Below are positions 8,686-18,006 of a stretch of 39,081 bases of DNA, piece after piece. The stretch is from Gammaproteobacteria bacterium (GTDB lineage: Bacteria > Pseudomonadota > Gammaproteobacteria > CAIRSR01). Position numbers and translations under genes: made by a program. The notes under the pieces were generated by a model, which was given only the letters and a program-made list of their open reading frames with translations, was not told the DNA's origin and did not search any database. The number at the start of each line of letters is the position of its first letter. Position 1 is the first letter of the stretch. The DNA is taken from assembly GCA_963575715.1 (NCBI GenBank), contig CAUYTW010000077.1:1-39081 (forward strand), in the 5' to 3' direction.

Positions 8686-10971
8686 TTGTCTTCGCCTAGC
8701 CATTTAGACGCCGTTGTGTTGCGCATTGCGGTACCTTGCCCTCTGCGCCGCGATTTTGATTATTTACCGCCGCCCAATATCGATAAAAATTTGCTCGTGC
8801 CTGGCGTGCGGTTGCGTGTACCCTTTGGGCGCGCCACACGAATCGGGTTGTTGCTCGCTACCACCGCCAGCGCACGGATTGAACGTCCGCTCCTTGCGGC
8901 GATTGCTTTACTGGATACATCTCCGGTGCTACCCGCTGAGGTATTAAATTTACTGCGGTGGGCTGCCGACTATTACCATCATCCAGTGGGCGATGTGGTA
9001 TGGAGTGCCCTGCCCGCCTGCCTACGTAGTGAAAGTAGTAAACAAGGCGGCGACGTCAGTCCACGTATCGAAGGCTGGCGTCTCACCGCCGCTGGTCATG
9101 CCACCGATCCCGGTCTTTTAGCTCACGCTCCACGCCAAGCGACACTATTTACCTACTTGCGTCAACATCCCGAGGTTCTGTGCAAGGGCATACCCGAGGT
9201 TTTTCCTGCTGAATTGCCGATGCCTGGCAATCCGGGATCCAGCCAGGCCAATGGAATGATCCGGCGTGCCCTGCGTGCCCTGCAAGAGCGGGGTTTGGTC
9301 GAGATCCATCATGAAACCTCAAATTCCCTGGTGTTATCGCCAACAAAATGTGCCGAACCTGGCCCTCCCTTGAGTCTGGATCAACAAGCCGTGGTTGCGG
9401 CGCTGACCAACAGTACGGGTTTTCAGTGTTTTCTCCTGGAAGGGGTAACCGGCAGTGGAAAAACTGAGGTCTACATGGAAGTGGCGCGCCAAGTCCTGAT
9501 GACGGGTCGTCAAGTCCTGGTGTTAGTTCCCGAGATTGGCCTCACGCCGCAATTCGTGGATCGCGTGCATCGGCGACTGGCCGTTCCATTGGCGGTCATT
9601 CATTCAAAGCTTTCCGAGTCCGAGCGTTGCGCCGCCTGGGGTGCTGCCGCCAGTGGGGTGGCGACGGTGGTGATTGGAACCCGTTCCGCGATTTTTACAC
9701 CTCTGCCACGGCTCGGATTAATCGTCGTGGATGAGGAGCATGATTCTTCATTCAAGCAATGGGAAGGCTTTCATTATCATGCTCGCGATCTGGCGGTGAT
9801 GCGCGCGCGACGTATCGAAATACCGATACTGCTAGGTTCCGCAACTCCCGCGCTGGAGAGCCTGCAAAATGCCTGGATCGGTCGTTATCGCCATCTGGCC
9901 CTGCCGCGACGGGCGGGCAACGCGCAACCTCCCGTTATCCGTATTGTTGATCTGCGCTGCCAATCCATGAAGCACGGACTCGCAGAACCCCTATTGAAGG
10001 TAATGGAGGAGCATCTGAACCGGGAAGAGCAAGTACTGATCTTCCTGAATCGCCGTGGCTACGCTCCAATACTGTTATGTCACCAGTGCGGCTGGGGGGC
10101 GGAATGTCGGCGATGCGACGCACGGCTCACCTTTCATCGTGAGGAATGGCGGTTGCGCTGTCACCATTGTGGAGCCGAGACTCCCGCTCCGCGTACCTGT
10201 CCAGACTGCGGCGCGGTTGCCTTGCAACCCGTAGGCACCGGAACCGAGCGTCTCGAACAGGGTCTCATTAATCGCTTTCCGAACTACCCGCTGGTACGCA
10301 TTGATCGCGATAGCACCCGCCGCCGTGGTGCTTTGACTAATTTGCTTACCGAGATACATAGCGGACAGGCGCGGATTTTGGTCGGTACCCAAATGCTGGC
10401 TAAGGGACACGATTTTCCTGAGGTGACTTTGGTAGTGGTGGTGAACGTCGATCAGGGACTCCATGGTTCCGATTTCCGTGACCCGGAACGCCTCGCCCAG
10501 CTTCTGGTGCAAGTGGCGGGCCGGGCCGGACGGGCGGATAAACCCGGCCAGGTTCTACTTCAAACCCATAACCCCGACCATCCCATGTTGCATACGTTGC
10601 TCAATGGCGGCTATCCAGCGTTTGCCAAGATTGCTCTCGTTGAACGCGACCAAGCGGAATGGCCTCCTTTTCACGCGTTGGCCTTGCTACGCGCCGAAGC
10701 AATGGAACGGAGTCTTCCTTTTAATTTTTTGCAAGATGCTCGGGAACAGGCAACGGCCATGATGAAAAATGGCGCGGTCCAGCTTCACGGTCCCCTGCCA
10801 GCACCAATGGAACGTCGCGCCGGACGCTATCGCGCCCAACTTCTCCTTCAAGCACGACGTCGTGGCGATCTACAAAATCTCCTAAATGCTTGGGCACCTT
10901 GCCTCGAGACCCTTACTGACAATCGACGGGTACGTTGGTCACTGGATGTGGATCCGATGGAAATGTTTTAA
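8686..10971 (+). CDS. priA: Primosomal protein N', replication restart helicase
   Basis: PriA recognises abandoned replication forks and loads the replicative helicase. The 3'BH/winged-helix N-terminal part (VPCPLRRDFDYLPP, VPFGRATRIGLLL) is followed by a superfamily 2 helicase core with Walker A GVTGSGKTEVYME near residue 260, the DEEHDSSFKQ Walker B, GSATPALESL, and the zinc-binding insert with CHQCGWGAECRRCDA, CHHCG and CPDCG (about residues 465-510). Motifs VGTQMLAKGHDFP and VAGRAGRA complete it. Length is 761 residues against 732 in E. coli. The start is uncertain: TTG 8686 is the longest reading, and the MITE ends 15 bp before it, so the native 5' end may have been altered. Confidence 0.95.
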   Translation: MSSPSHLDAVVLRIAVPCPLRRDFDYLPPPNIDKNLLVPGVRLRVPFGRATRIGLLLATTASARIERPLLAAIALLDTSPVLPAEVLNLLRWAADYYHHPVGDVVWSALPACLRSESSKQGGDVSPRIEGWRLTAAGHATDPGLLAHAPRQATLFTYLRQHPEVLCKGIPEVFPAELPMPGNPGSSQANGMIRRALRALQERGLVEIHHETSNSLVLSPTKCAEPGPPLSLDQQAVVAALTNSTGFQCFLLEGVTGSGKTEVYMEVARQVLMTGRQVLVLVPEIGLTPQFVDRVHRRLAVPLAVIHSKLSESERCAAWGAAASGVATVVIGTRSAIFTPLPRLGLIVVDEEHDSSFKQWEGFHYHARDLAVMRARRIEIPILLGSATPALESLQNAWIGRYRHLALPRRAGNAQPPVIRIVDLRCQSMKHGLAEPLLKVMEEHLNREEQVLIFLNRRGYAPILLCHQCGWGAECRRCDARLTFHREEWRLRCHHCGAETPAPRTCPDCGAVALQPVGTGTERLEQGLINRFPNYPLVRIDRDSTRRRGALTNLLTEIHSGQARILVGTQMLAKGHDFPEVTLVVVVNVDQGLHGSDFRDPERLAQLLVQVAGRAGRADKPGQVLLQTHNPDHPMLHTLLNGGYPAFAKIALVERDQAEWPPFHALALLRAEAMERSLPFNFLQDAREQATAMMKNGAVQLHGPLPAPMERRAGRYRAQLLLQARRRGDLQNLLNAWAPCLETLTDNRRVRWSLDVDPMEMF

Positions 10972-11118
10972 ATTTCTACAACCTGAAGGGAAGTCCGTCC
11001 TAGAGGTGGCAATCTTTAAGCAGTTGAGTTTTTTGCAATTCACTTTTTAGATAGTTATTTTTATAAAAATTTGATGAAAAATAGATAGCAACTTGAATAG
11101 GAAATATAATTTTGTATC

Positions 11119-11535
11119 ATGAAAAATCAATTTATTTGGCCGGTTCGCATCTATTACGAAGATACAGATGCCGTTGGTGTAGTTTACTATACCAATTACT
11201 TGAAATTCATGGAGCGTGCCCGTACTGAATGGCTGCGTGCCCTGGGTTTTGAACAAGATATCTTACGGCATGAAACCGGCATAATATTCGTGGTGCGTTC
11301 GGTAACCGTGGATTATCTGCGCCCGGCGCGTTTTAACGATCTGCTAGAGGTTGTTTCTTGCGTGGAAGAACTACATCGCGTAAGTTTAATCTTCTCCCAA
11401 AATATTCGCTATTCACAAGCAAACGATCAAATCCTGTGCATGGGAAAAGTTAAGGTGGCCTGTCTGGACGCCACCACCCTGCGCCCTCGCCCCTTACCCG
11501 TAACCCTTATCACGGAGATTCGCAGTGTCGACTGA
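11119..11535 (+). CDS. ybgC: Tol-Pal system acyl-CoA thioesterase YbgC
   Basis: A 138-residue hot-dog-fold thioesterase. The YEDTDAVGVVYYTNYLKFMERARTEWLR stretch (residues 14-41) holds the catalytic Asp of the 4-hydroxybenzoyl-CoA thioesterase type, and VDYLRPARFNDLLEV follows. It is the first gene of the Tol-Pal operon in most gammaproteobacteria, where it hydrolyses acyl-CoA or acyl-ACP at the inner membrane. Its stop lies inside tolQ (11-nt overlap), which implies translational coupling. The AT-rich 147-bp gap after priA should hold the operon promoter, but I see no convincing -35/-10 pair. Confidence 0.93.
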   Translation: MKNQFIWPVRIYYEDTDAVGVVYYTNYLKFMERARTEWLRALGFEQDILRHETGIIFVVRSVTVDYLRPARFNDLLEVVSCVEELHRVSLIFSQNIRYSQANDQILCMGKVKVACLDATTLRPRPLPVTLITEIRSVD

Positions 11536-12199
11536 TCTTTCCATCCTGAGCTTGGTACTCAATGCCAGCCTTGTCGTGCAGCTTGTCATGGGGTTATTAG
11601 TCGGTGTATCGCTAGTATCGTGGACCATGATTTTTACCAAGAGCATGGCCTTGTCACGGGCGCGTAAGGCAGCGGATAAATTCGAGCAACGGTTCTGGTC
11701 GGGTACGGAATTAACCGCACTCTATGGTCAGATTACCGCACGTAAATATGTAACAAGCGGCATGGAAAGTATCTTTGAGGCGGGTTTCAGGGAATTCGCG
11801 CGCCTACGTAAACAACCCAATATTCAACCCATGGCGGTGCTGGAAGGGGCACAACGCGCCATGCGGGTCGCTCTTTCGCGGGAAATCGATGATCTAGAGT
11901 TGAATCTATCGTTTCTAGCCAGCGTTGGTTCGACAAGCCCATATATTGGACTGTTTGGCACGGTCTGGGGCATTATGAATTCCTTCCGCGCTTTGGGAAA
12001 TGTGCATCAGGCAACACTTTCCCAAGTAGCTCCGGGAATTGCCGAGGCGTTGGTTGCTACTGCGATGGGATTATTCGCTGCTATCCCGGCGGTGGTTGCA
12101 TATAATCATTATTCCAATATTTCCGAACGACTTATTAATCGTTATGATACTTTCCTTGAGGAATTTTCCACCATACTTCAACGACAAGCGCATGTCTGA
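11525..12199 (+). CDS. tolQ: Tol-Pal system protein TolQ (proton channel subunit)
   Basis: TolQ forms with TolR the proton-driven motor that energises TolA for outer-membrane constriction at division. 224 residues with three membrane segments: about 12-35, 130-155 (SVGSTSPYIGLFGTVWGIMNSF) and 165-190 (GIAEALVATAMGLFAAIPAVVAYN), the standard MotA/TolQ/ExbB layout. The start is GTG 11525, inside the end of ybgC. In other genomes tolR follows at once; here a foreign-looking gene lies between them, separating the two motor subunits by almost 2.5 kb. Confidence 0.96.
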   Translation: MSTDLSILSLVLNASLVVQLVMGLLVGVSLVSWTMIFTKSMALSRARKAADKFEQRFWSGTELTALYGQITARKYVTSGMESIFEAGFREFARLRKQPNIQPMAVLEGAQRAMRVALSREIDDLELNLSFLASVGSTSPYIGLFGTVWGIMNSFRALGNVHQATLSQVAPGIAEALVATAMGLFAAIPAVVAYNHYSNISERLINRYDTFLEEFSTILQRQAHV

Positions 12200-12256
12200 A
12201 TATTTGTTTTTTTGACTTTTAACTTAATCCATGTGCTGGTTGCAGGAGTTATCATC

Positions 12257-14524
12257 ATGAAATCATTCATAACAAAATATTTATTAATTTTAATAATTTT
12301 TATTCCTTTCCTTTTTTTATCGTGTAATGTGAGTGCTGAAAACATCCTTGCAGGCAAAAGGGCAATCGAGATTAAAGAAGTTTATCGATATGACAATATT
12401 AATAATGGTATTTCAGTATTTAATGGTAGTGATTGGAACAGTACCGACACCGCTATTTTCAAAGACGAAAATTCATATATAATTTATGATTTAGAAAAAG
12501 AATATACTATTCAATCCGTTAAAATTCAAGGAGATAATAACGATTATTATCAAATACTCATTTCCACCAATAATAATAACGACTGGGAAATATTATTTAC
12601 CGCTAAACCTCATTCTTATAGTGGTTTACAATTTAGATCCGGACAAAATCTTAATAAATCTGGTCGGTATATTAAAATCCAGGCATATGGAGGAGATAAA
12701 CTGTACAGCATTTCAGAAATCGGTATTTTTTTAACAAATAGCGATAATGAAAGTAATATGAAAATTATCTCATCTCTTAGTAACACTATAATTATAAAAG
12801 GTAAAATGCTGTTGTTCTGTTTAGCTACAATATTGTTGCTTATTTTCACCCATAAGAATTCACCAAAATGGTGGCTTGTTTCGCTGATTACTATTTCTTT
12901 TATTGGTTTTATAAACTTATTAACATCAATTGTTGAACAATGGCCACCTGATCAGGACCAGATTTCATTTTTTAGGGCTATTATAGCTGGAATAACAGCC
13001 ATTGCGCTGATACGTATTTTTATGATGAATAAAAAATATATTGCACATAGGCTGATTATAAACTATGTGTTAGGATTTATGGCATTATTTTCTTTTCTAG
13101 CTTTCTATAACTTAGGTTACCCACAGTTTTATTATTCAGCGAAAAACAAACCAACTTATATTCATAGTTTAGATTTACGCCAATACTATCCAACCGCAAA
13201 ATATTTTGATGAAATAGGATATCATGATATTTATATTGCTGATATCGCTGCTCTTTTAGAAGATAAACCTAATATTTCTATTAAGGATTTAGAAAATATT
13301 AATATACGCAATCTCAGGACGCATCAGGTTCAAAAGGTCATTGATTTTAAGGATAATATAGCGATAATAAAAAAACGCTTCAGCCCGGAACGTTGGAATG
13401 AATATAAAAGGGATGCAGGATACATAAGGGATTTAATAGGTGAGAGGGAGTATATCAATTACATGATTGATTATGGTGGAAACGCTACTCCCGTCTGGAT
13501 AAGTCAGGCAAAAATTTTGTTCAATGCTTTTGATATCAGTGATAACAATTTAATGGCCATGGCATTAATTGATCCAATTTTATTGATAATCTTGTTTTTT
13601 CTTATTTGGCGTGTATTTGGTTTACAAACCATGTTTATATCCATGATTATTTTTGGAGCCAATGATTTTATTATGTATGGTTCAAACTGGGGTGGCGCTA
13701 TATTAAGACATGATTGGTTAGTTTATTTAGGTTATGGAATTTGTGCATTAAAAACCAAGAAATATTTTCTTGGAGGAGCGATGATAGCTTTATCTGCAAT
13801 GATCAGGGCATTTCCGATCTTCGCGCTTATAGGCGTGGGTATTATACTTTTAAGCTGGATATTTGAATATTTTATCGAAAATAAAAAATTGCCTGAAATA
13901 CATCTTATTTATAAAAATAATATAGCTATTTTTAATGTATTTTTTGGGGCAACGATAATTATTGGTATACTATTTTTCTTGTCATCACTAATTGTAGGTT
14001 TTAGTTCATGGAGTATCTGGTGGGAGAAAGTACATTTATTGCAAGATGAGCCTCATGCCAATCATTTTGGGGTAAAGTCATTAATTGCAGGTTGGGATAT
14101 CAATCAGGCTGAAATCCTTAAATCAAGAATTATTTATTATTATTCTCTTGTCATTGCATTGATTGCGCTGATAACCATTGCCATACAAAAGAAAAACATA
14201 GAAATTGCAGCTATTTTGGGGCTGCTTATCACTTGGATTTTATATTATCCACAAAATTATTACATACATTTTATAATATTTTTGCCATTGCTAATTGATA
14301 CCAGTAAAAGTCAAGCTATAGAAGAAATGTCTATTGAAAAATTATTAATTTGGTTAAGTCTTTTGCTTCTGTGCGTGTTACAGTATTATGCAGTTCCTAT
14401 TAAGGATTTAGGTCAGCATTTTTTCTTGTCAAATATATATTTATTTGGCACTGTTGTAAGCATTTTATTGGTTATGATAAAAAGTCGAGAAAATTTATTA
14501 ATGGATAAATTAGATTCAATTTAA
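12257..14524 (+). CDS. AT-rich polytopic membrane protein with N-terminal discoidin-like domain, inserted in the tol operon
   Basis: 755 residues. A signal peptide (1-27, ending CNVSAE) is followed by a beta-rich domain (about 28-160; NGSDWNSTDTAIF, YTIQSVKIQGDNNDYYQI, GRYIKIQAYGG) that resembles an F5/8 type C carbohydrate-binding fold. About ten membrane segments then follow with a large loop (DLRQYYPTAKYFDEIGYHDI). The pattern suggests a GT-C type glycosyltransferase or a DUF2029-like protein (inference). Codon use is strongly AT-rich (AAT, ATT, TTA, AAA), unlike tolQ and tolR. ATG 12257 has CAGGAG 8 nt upstream; a TTG at 12212 is the alternative. The gene reads in the operon direction, so it may be cotranscribed. 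No terminal repeats mark its borders. Confidence 0.7.
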   Translation: MKSFITKYLLILIIFIPFLFLSCNVSAENILAGKRAIEIKEVYRYDNINNGISVFNGSDWNSTDTAIFKDENSYIIYDLEKEYTIQSVKIQGDNNDYYQILISTNNNNDWEILFTAKPHSYSGLQFRSGQNLNKSGRYIKIQAYGGDKLYSISEIGIFLTNSDNESNMKIISSLSNTIIIKGKMLLFCLATILLLIFTHKNSPKWWLVSLITISFIGFINLLTSIVEQWPPDQDQISFFRAIIAGITAIALIRIFMMNKKYIAHRLIINYVLGFMALFSFLAFYNLGYPQFYYSAKNKPTYIHSLDLRQYYPTAKYFDEIGYHDIYIADIAALLEDKPNISIKDLENINIRNLRTHQVQKVIDFKDNIAIIKKRFSPERWNEYKRDAGYIRDLIGEREYINYMIDYGGNATPVWISQAKILFNAFDISDNNLMAMALIDPILLIILFFLIWRVFGLQTMFISMIIFGANDFIMYGSNWGGAILRHDWLVYLGYGICALKTKKYFLGGAMIALSAMIRAFPIFALIGVGIILLSWIFEYFIENKKLPEIHLIYKNNIAIFNVFFGATIIIGILFFLSSLIVGFSSWSIWWEKVHLLQDEPHANHFGVKSLIAGWDINQAEILKSRIIYYYSLVIALIALITIAIQKKNIEIAAILGLLITWILYYPQNYYIHFIIFLPLLIDTSKSQAIEEMSIEKLLIWLSLLLLCVLQYYAVPIKDLGQHFFLSNIYLFGTVVSILLVMIKSRENLLMDKLDSI

Positions 14525-14691
14525 AATATGAAACGTGAGTATCAGTATAATTTTTAACCAGTTTAGTAGGTAATGTATAGTGATTTAGATCATGAGCAAA
14601 GAAAAATTAAATGCAATATAGTATATTTATCGAGTAAAATATTAAAATTATATAAAAATATTTAGCGAAAACGAATGAAAGAGATATTATA

Positions 14692-15123
14692 ATGGCCCGT
14701 CATCGCTCACGTAAACGTCCTATGTCTCAAATCAATGTCGTGCCGTATATCGACGTAATGCTCGTAATGTTGGTTATTTTCATGATCACTGCGCCGATGC
14801 TCACTGAAGGTGTGCGTGTGAATCTACCGAGTGCTGCTAAATCCGAGCCAGTGGATACGCAAAATAAGGATCCGTTGGTGGTGACAGTAGATCGGGATGG
14901 ACACTATTTCATGGGAAATGAAAAAAATTTGGTAACCAACGAGGAGTTACTGTCCAAAACAGCAGCGATTCTGCGTCATGACTCAAATACGCAAGTATTA
15001 GTGAAAGGAGATCGAAACGTGGATTATGGCGCTATTGTCAACCTTATGGGATTGTTACGTCAGGCGGGCGCTCCCACGGTGGGTCTCATTACTGATCAAT
15101 CTGGTTCTTCTTTCCGAAAGTAA
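14692..15123 (+). CDS. tolR: Tol-Pal system protein TolR
   Basis: 143 residues: a short basic cytoplasmic N-terminus ending MSQINVVPYIDVMLVMLVIFMI (membrane helix about 14-36, with the essential proton-carrying Asp in PYIDVML), then the periplasmic ExbD/TolR domain (DPLVVTVDRDGHYFMG, VLVKGDRNVDYGAIVNLMGLLRQAG). It is the partner of TolQ in the motor. The start ATG 14692 has GAAAGAG upstream. The 167 bp before it are very AT-rich and belong to the inserted tract; they could hold a new promoter, but none stands out. Confidence 0.96.
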   Translation: MARHRSRKRPMSQINVVPYIDVMLVMLVIFMITAPMLTEGVRVNLPSAAKSEPVDTQNKDPLVVTVDRDGHYFMGNEKNLVTNEELLSKTAAILRHDSNTQVLVKGDRNVDYGAIVNLMGLLRQAGAPTVGLITDQSGSSFRK

Positions 15124-15170
15124 GAATCGTCAATTAAATTAAATATTAAAAATATTTTATAGGTAGCCTC

Positions 15171-16679
15171 GTGCTCCGCAAGCTTCTGGATAATGTTCGC
15201 GCCGCCATTTTAGCGATTGCTATTCACCTCGCTTTATTCGGAATGCTTACTCTGAATTTAGATTGGACATCCAAGTCTCGGGAAAAGACTAACATTCCAG
15301 AGGTAGTTGAAGCGGTAATCGTGGACGAAGCCACCATTCAAGCAGAAATGAAACGTTTGCGAAAAGCCGAAGATGAGCGCGCGGCTCATCTTCGGCAAGA
15401 GGAAAAGCAAGCCGAGGCAGCGCGTCAAATTCGAGAGACCGAAGAAAAACGTTTGGTGGAAACGCAACGTCGCAAGGAAGAGGAAGAGCAAGCACGCCAT
15501 CAAGCCACCGAGGAGCGTCGCCGCGCCGAAGAAGAAAAGGCTGCCATTGCCGAGGAAACCCGACGCATCCGTGAAACGGAGGAACGGCGCACCGCAGAGG
15601 CGCGACACCATGCCGAAGAGGAAAAAGCTAATTTAGCCGAAGAACGTCGTCAAGTGGAGGAAACCCGTCGCCAAGCCGAAGAAGTTCGTCGTAAAGCGGA
15701 AGAAACACATCGTCAAGCGGAGGAGGAACGCATTCGCGTGGCTGAGGAAAAACGCCATATTGAAGCGGAACGCCTGCGTGCCGAAGAGGATAAACGAAAA
15801 GTTGCTGAAGAACAGCGCAAAATAGAAGAAAAAGAACGTTTAGAAGAAAAACGCTTGCTTGAGGAAAAACGTCAAACAGAGGACAATAACCGCAAGATCG
15901 AGGAAAAAAAACGTAAGGCTGTAGAAGCTAGGCGTGCCGAAGAAAATAAACGCAAGATCGAGGAAGAAAATCGTAAAAAAATGGAAATTGAGGAAAAACG
16001 CAAGCAAGAAGAAAAGCGTCTAGCAGAGGAAAAACATAAAGCCGAGGTCGCGGCCCGTGAAAAGGCTGAAGCTGAGACAAGTAAACGTAAGCAACAAGAA
16101 GAAAAACGTCTAGCAGAGGAAAAACATAAAGCCGAGGTCGCAGCTCGTGAAAAAGCTGAGGCTGAGGCAAATAAACGTAAGCAACAGGAAGAAAAACGCT
16201 TGGCAGAGGAAAAGCATAAAGCCGAAGCAGAGGAAAATAAACGCAAGATGGCGGAAGAACAACGCAAGGCCGAGGAAGGGCGGCGTAAGGCCGAGGCGGA
16301 ACATGAATTGCAAGATCAACTCGATAGCGAAGCACACGGTCGGTCCGATGCCGCTGCGCGCGGGGAGCAGGTGCGCCAAGATCAAATGGTTCTCGCTCGT
16401 TACCAAACTATCATCGCGGACAAGGTGGAGCGAAACTGGCGCAAGCCACTCAATGCCGAACCCAACGTAGGGTGCGATGTTTATGTCAAACTAACACCCG
16501 GAGGAGAAGTGACTAAGGTCAACGTCAAGCATTGTAGTAGTGGCGATACTGCTTATGCGCACTCAGTCGAGGCAGCGGTCTACAAGGCATCTCCATTACC
16601 GCTGCCATCTGATCCTAGATTGGCGGATAATTTTCTTAGGGAAGAACTCCATTTGAAATTCAAACCACGGGAGAAATAA
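15171..16679 (+). CDS. tolA: Cell envelope integrity protein TolA
   Basis: TolA spans the periplasm from TolQR to Pal/TolB. The protein has one N-terminal membrane helix (about 12-33, ILAIAIHLALFGMLTLNLDW), a very long charged helical domain II (residues 60-400, rich in E, K, R and A), and a C-terminal globular domain III (YQTIIADKVERNWRKP, GCDVYVKLTPGGEV, KHCSSGDTAYAHSVEAAV) with the conserved paired cysteines. At 502 residues it is longer than the 421 of E. coli; the excess lies in domain II, part of which is an exact tandem repeat. The start is GTG 15171. tolB begins 5 nt after its stop. Confidence 0.95.
   Translation: MLRKLLDNVRAAILAIAIHLALFGMLTLNLDWTSKSREKTNIPEVVEAVIVDEATIQAEMKRLRKAEDERAAHLRQEEKQAEAARQIRETEEKRLVETQRRKEEEEQARHQATEERRRAEEEKAAIAEETRRIRETEERRTAEARHHAEEEKANLAEERRQVEETRRQAEEVRRKAEETHRQAEEERIRVAEEKRHIEAERLRAEEDKRKVAEEQRKIEEKERLEEKRLLEEKRQTEDNNRKIEEKKRKAVEARRAEENKRKIEEENRKKMEIEEKRKQEEKRLAEEKHKAEVAAREKAEAETSKRKQQEEKRLAEEKHKAEVAAREKAEAEANKRKQQEEKRLAEEKHKAEAEENKRKMAEEQRKAEEGRRKAEAEHELQDQLDSEAHGRSDAAARGEQVRQDQMVLARYQTIIADKVERNWRKPLNAEPNVGCDVYVKLTPGGEVTKVNVKHCSSGDTAYAHSVEAAVYKASPLPLPSDPRLADNFLREELHLKFKPREK
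16003..16240 (+). repeat. 90-bp in-frame tandem repeat in tolA domain II
   Basis: A 90-bp (30-codon) unit recurs: TAGCAGAGGAAAAACATAAA at 16021 and 16111, and a close third start at 16201 (TGGCAGAGGAAAAGCATAAA). The unit encodes EEKRLAEEKHKAE followed by VAAREKAEAE and a KRKQQ linker. There are about 2.5 copies with few differences, which indicates recent expansion of the periplasmic coiled coil. Confidence 0.9.
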
Positions 16680-16684
16680 TCAAC

Positions 16685-18004
16685 GTGCTTAAACGTCTGT
16701 TTGTATATTTATGCTTTTTTTTGATCGAGCCTGGCGTTATTCCTGTTCATGCCATGACTATTGAAGTCAGTGGTGGCGAAGAAGGCGCAATCCCTATCGC
16801 CATTGTTCCTTTTGGCTTCAATGGTGCCGGGGCAGCACCGGTCGATATTGCTGCTATCGTCGCCGCTGACCTGCGGCGGACCGGACATTTTGCGCCGCTG
16901 ACTAATAAGGACATCATTTCGCAACCTCACTCGGCGGCTGAAGTTCGTTTCGAAGATTGGCGCCTCCTGGGCACCGAAAATCTTGTAGTTGGCTTGGTCC
17001 AGTCCTTGGGAATGGGGAGGTATGGCATTCAATTTGAACTTTTCGATGTCTTTAAGGGCAACCGTTTGACCGGACTTAGTATTGATGTTGGCCCCAACCA
17101 AAATTCGCGTCAGGTTGCTCACCAAATCGCGGATATCATCTACAAACAGCTAACCGGCGAACGCGGTGCCTTTAATACCCGTATCGCCTATGTGGCCGCA
17201 GGCCCAAATCGAGGTAGATATAACAGTAGTTATGCCTTAAAAGTCGCGGATGCCGATGGCGACAACTCACGGACTGTCCTGACCTCTAAGGAACCAATTT
17301 TATCTCCTGCTTGGTCGCCTGAAAGTACTCGTATTGCTTACGTTTCTTTCGAGAATCGTCATCCTTCAATTTATATTCAGGACTTGAGCAGCGGTAAGCG
17401 GGAAGTAGTAGCCAACTATCCTGGTACTAACAGTGCTCCTGCGTGGTCTCCAGATGGGCGTCAACTCGCTGCTTCCTTATCCAAGGACGGCAATTCCGAA
17501 ATTTACATTCTGGATCTTGCCAGCCGTTCTGCCCAACGTTTGACTAATAACACTGCCATTGATACCGAGCCTGCATGGTCACCCGATGGTAGTACCATTG
17601 TTTTTACCTCTGATCGCAGTGGCTCACCACAGATTTATCGAATATCCGTTAACGGTGGCCGCGAGGAACGTCTTACCTTTGAAGGTAAATACAATGCTCA
17701 TCCACAATTTTCTCCTGATGGTCGTCGGCTTGTTCTCGTTCATGGTAATGGGGCACTGAACCATATTGCGATATTAGACTTAGAAAAAGCCGGTAGCCTA
17801 CGTCAAATTACCCGCACCAATCTCGATGAATCTCCTAGTTTTTCCCCTAACGGAACAATGATTATCTATGCCTCTGAAGATAGCGGAGGGAGTATGCTAC
17901 GGGTAGTTTCGGTGGATGGTCGAGGTCCGCAGCGATTAGGTGTACCAGAAAACGACGCTCGTGAACCCACTTGGAGTTCTTTGAACAAAAGATTAGAGGA
18001 ATAA
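16685..18004 (+). CDS. tolB: Tol-Pal system beta-propeller protein TolB
   Basis: A periplasmic protein of 439 residues with a signal peptide (hydrophobic 4-20, cleavage near VHAM). The N-terminal domain (IPIAIVPFGFNG, DIAAIVAADLRRTGHFAPL) is followed by a six-bladed WD40-like propeller with repeated AWSPDG/SPDGR motifs (PILSPAWSPESTRIAY, SAPAWSPDGRQLA, EPAWSPDGSTIVF, HPQFSPDGRRLV, SPSFSPNGTMIIY). TolB binds Pal and OmpA-type proteins and releases Pal through the TolA motor. The start is GTG 16685. The stop overlaps the Shine-Dalgarno of pal. Confidence 0.97.
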   Translation: MLKRLFVYLCFFLIEPGVIPVHAMTIEVSGGEEGAIPIAIVPFGFNGAGAAPVDIAAIVAADLRRTGHFAPLTNKDIISQPHSAAEVRFEDWRLLGTENLVVGLVQSLGMGRYGIQFELFDVFKGNRLTGLSIDVGPNQNSRQVAHQIADIIYKQLTGERGAFNTRIAYVAAGPNRGRYNSSYALKVADADGDNSRTVLTSKEPILSPAWSPESTRIAYVSFENRHPSIYIQDLSSGKREVVANYPGTNSAPAWSPDGRQLAASLSKDGNSEIYILDLASRSAQRLTNNTAIDTEPAWSPDGSTIVFTSDRSGSPQIYRISVNGGREERLTFEGKYNAHPQFSPDGRRLVLVHGNGALNHIAILDLEKAGSLRQITRTNLDESPSFSPNGTMIIYASEDSGGSMLRVVSVDGRGPQRLGVPENDAREPTWSSLNKRLEE

Positions 18005-18006
18005 AA

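Noticed and set aside
10075-10512. 145-codon minus-strand frame inside priA
   Set aside because: It overlaps the conserved zinc and helicase motifs of PriA in antisense and has no family features.
11105-11110. TATAAT in front of ybgC as a -10 box
   Set aside because: No -35-like hexamer stands at the right distance, and the transcript would start almost at the ATG.
15872-16406. Long minus-strand open frames inside tolA
   Set aside because: They are antisense shadows of the Lys/Glu-rich coiled coil; the plus frame is a clear TolA.
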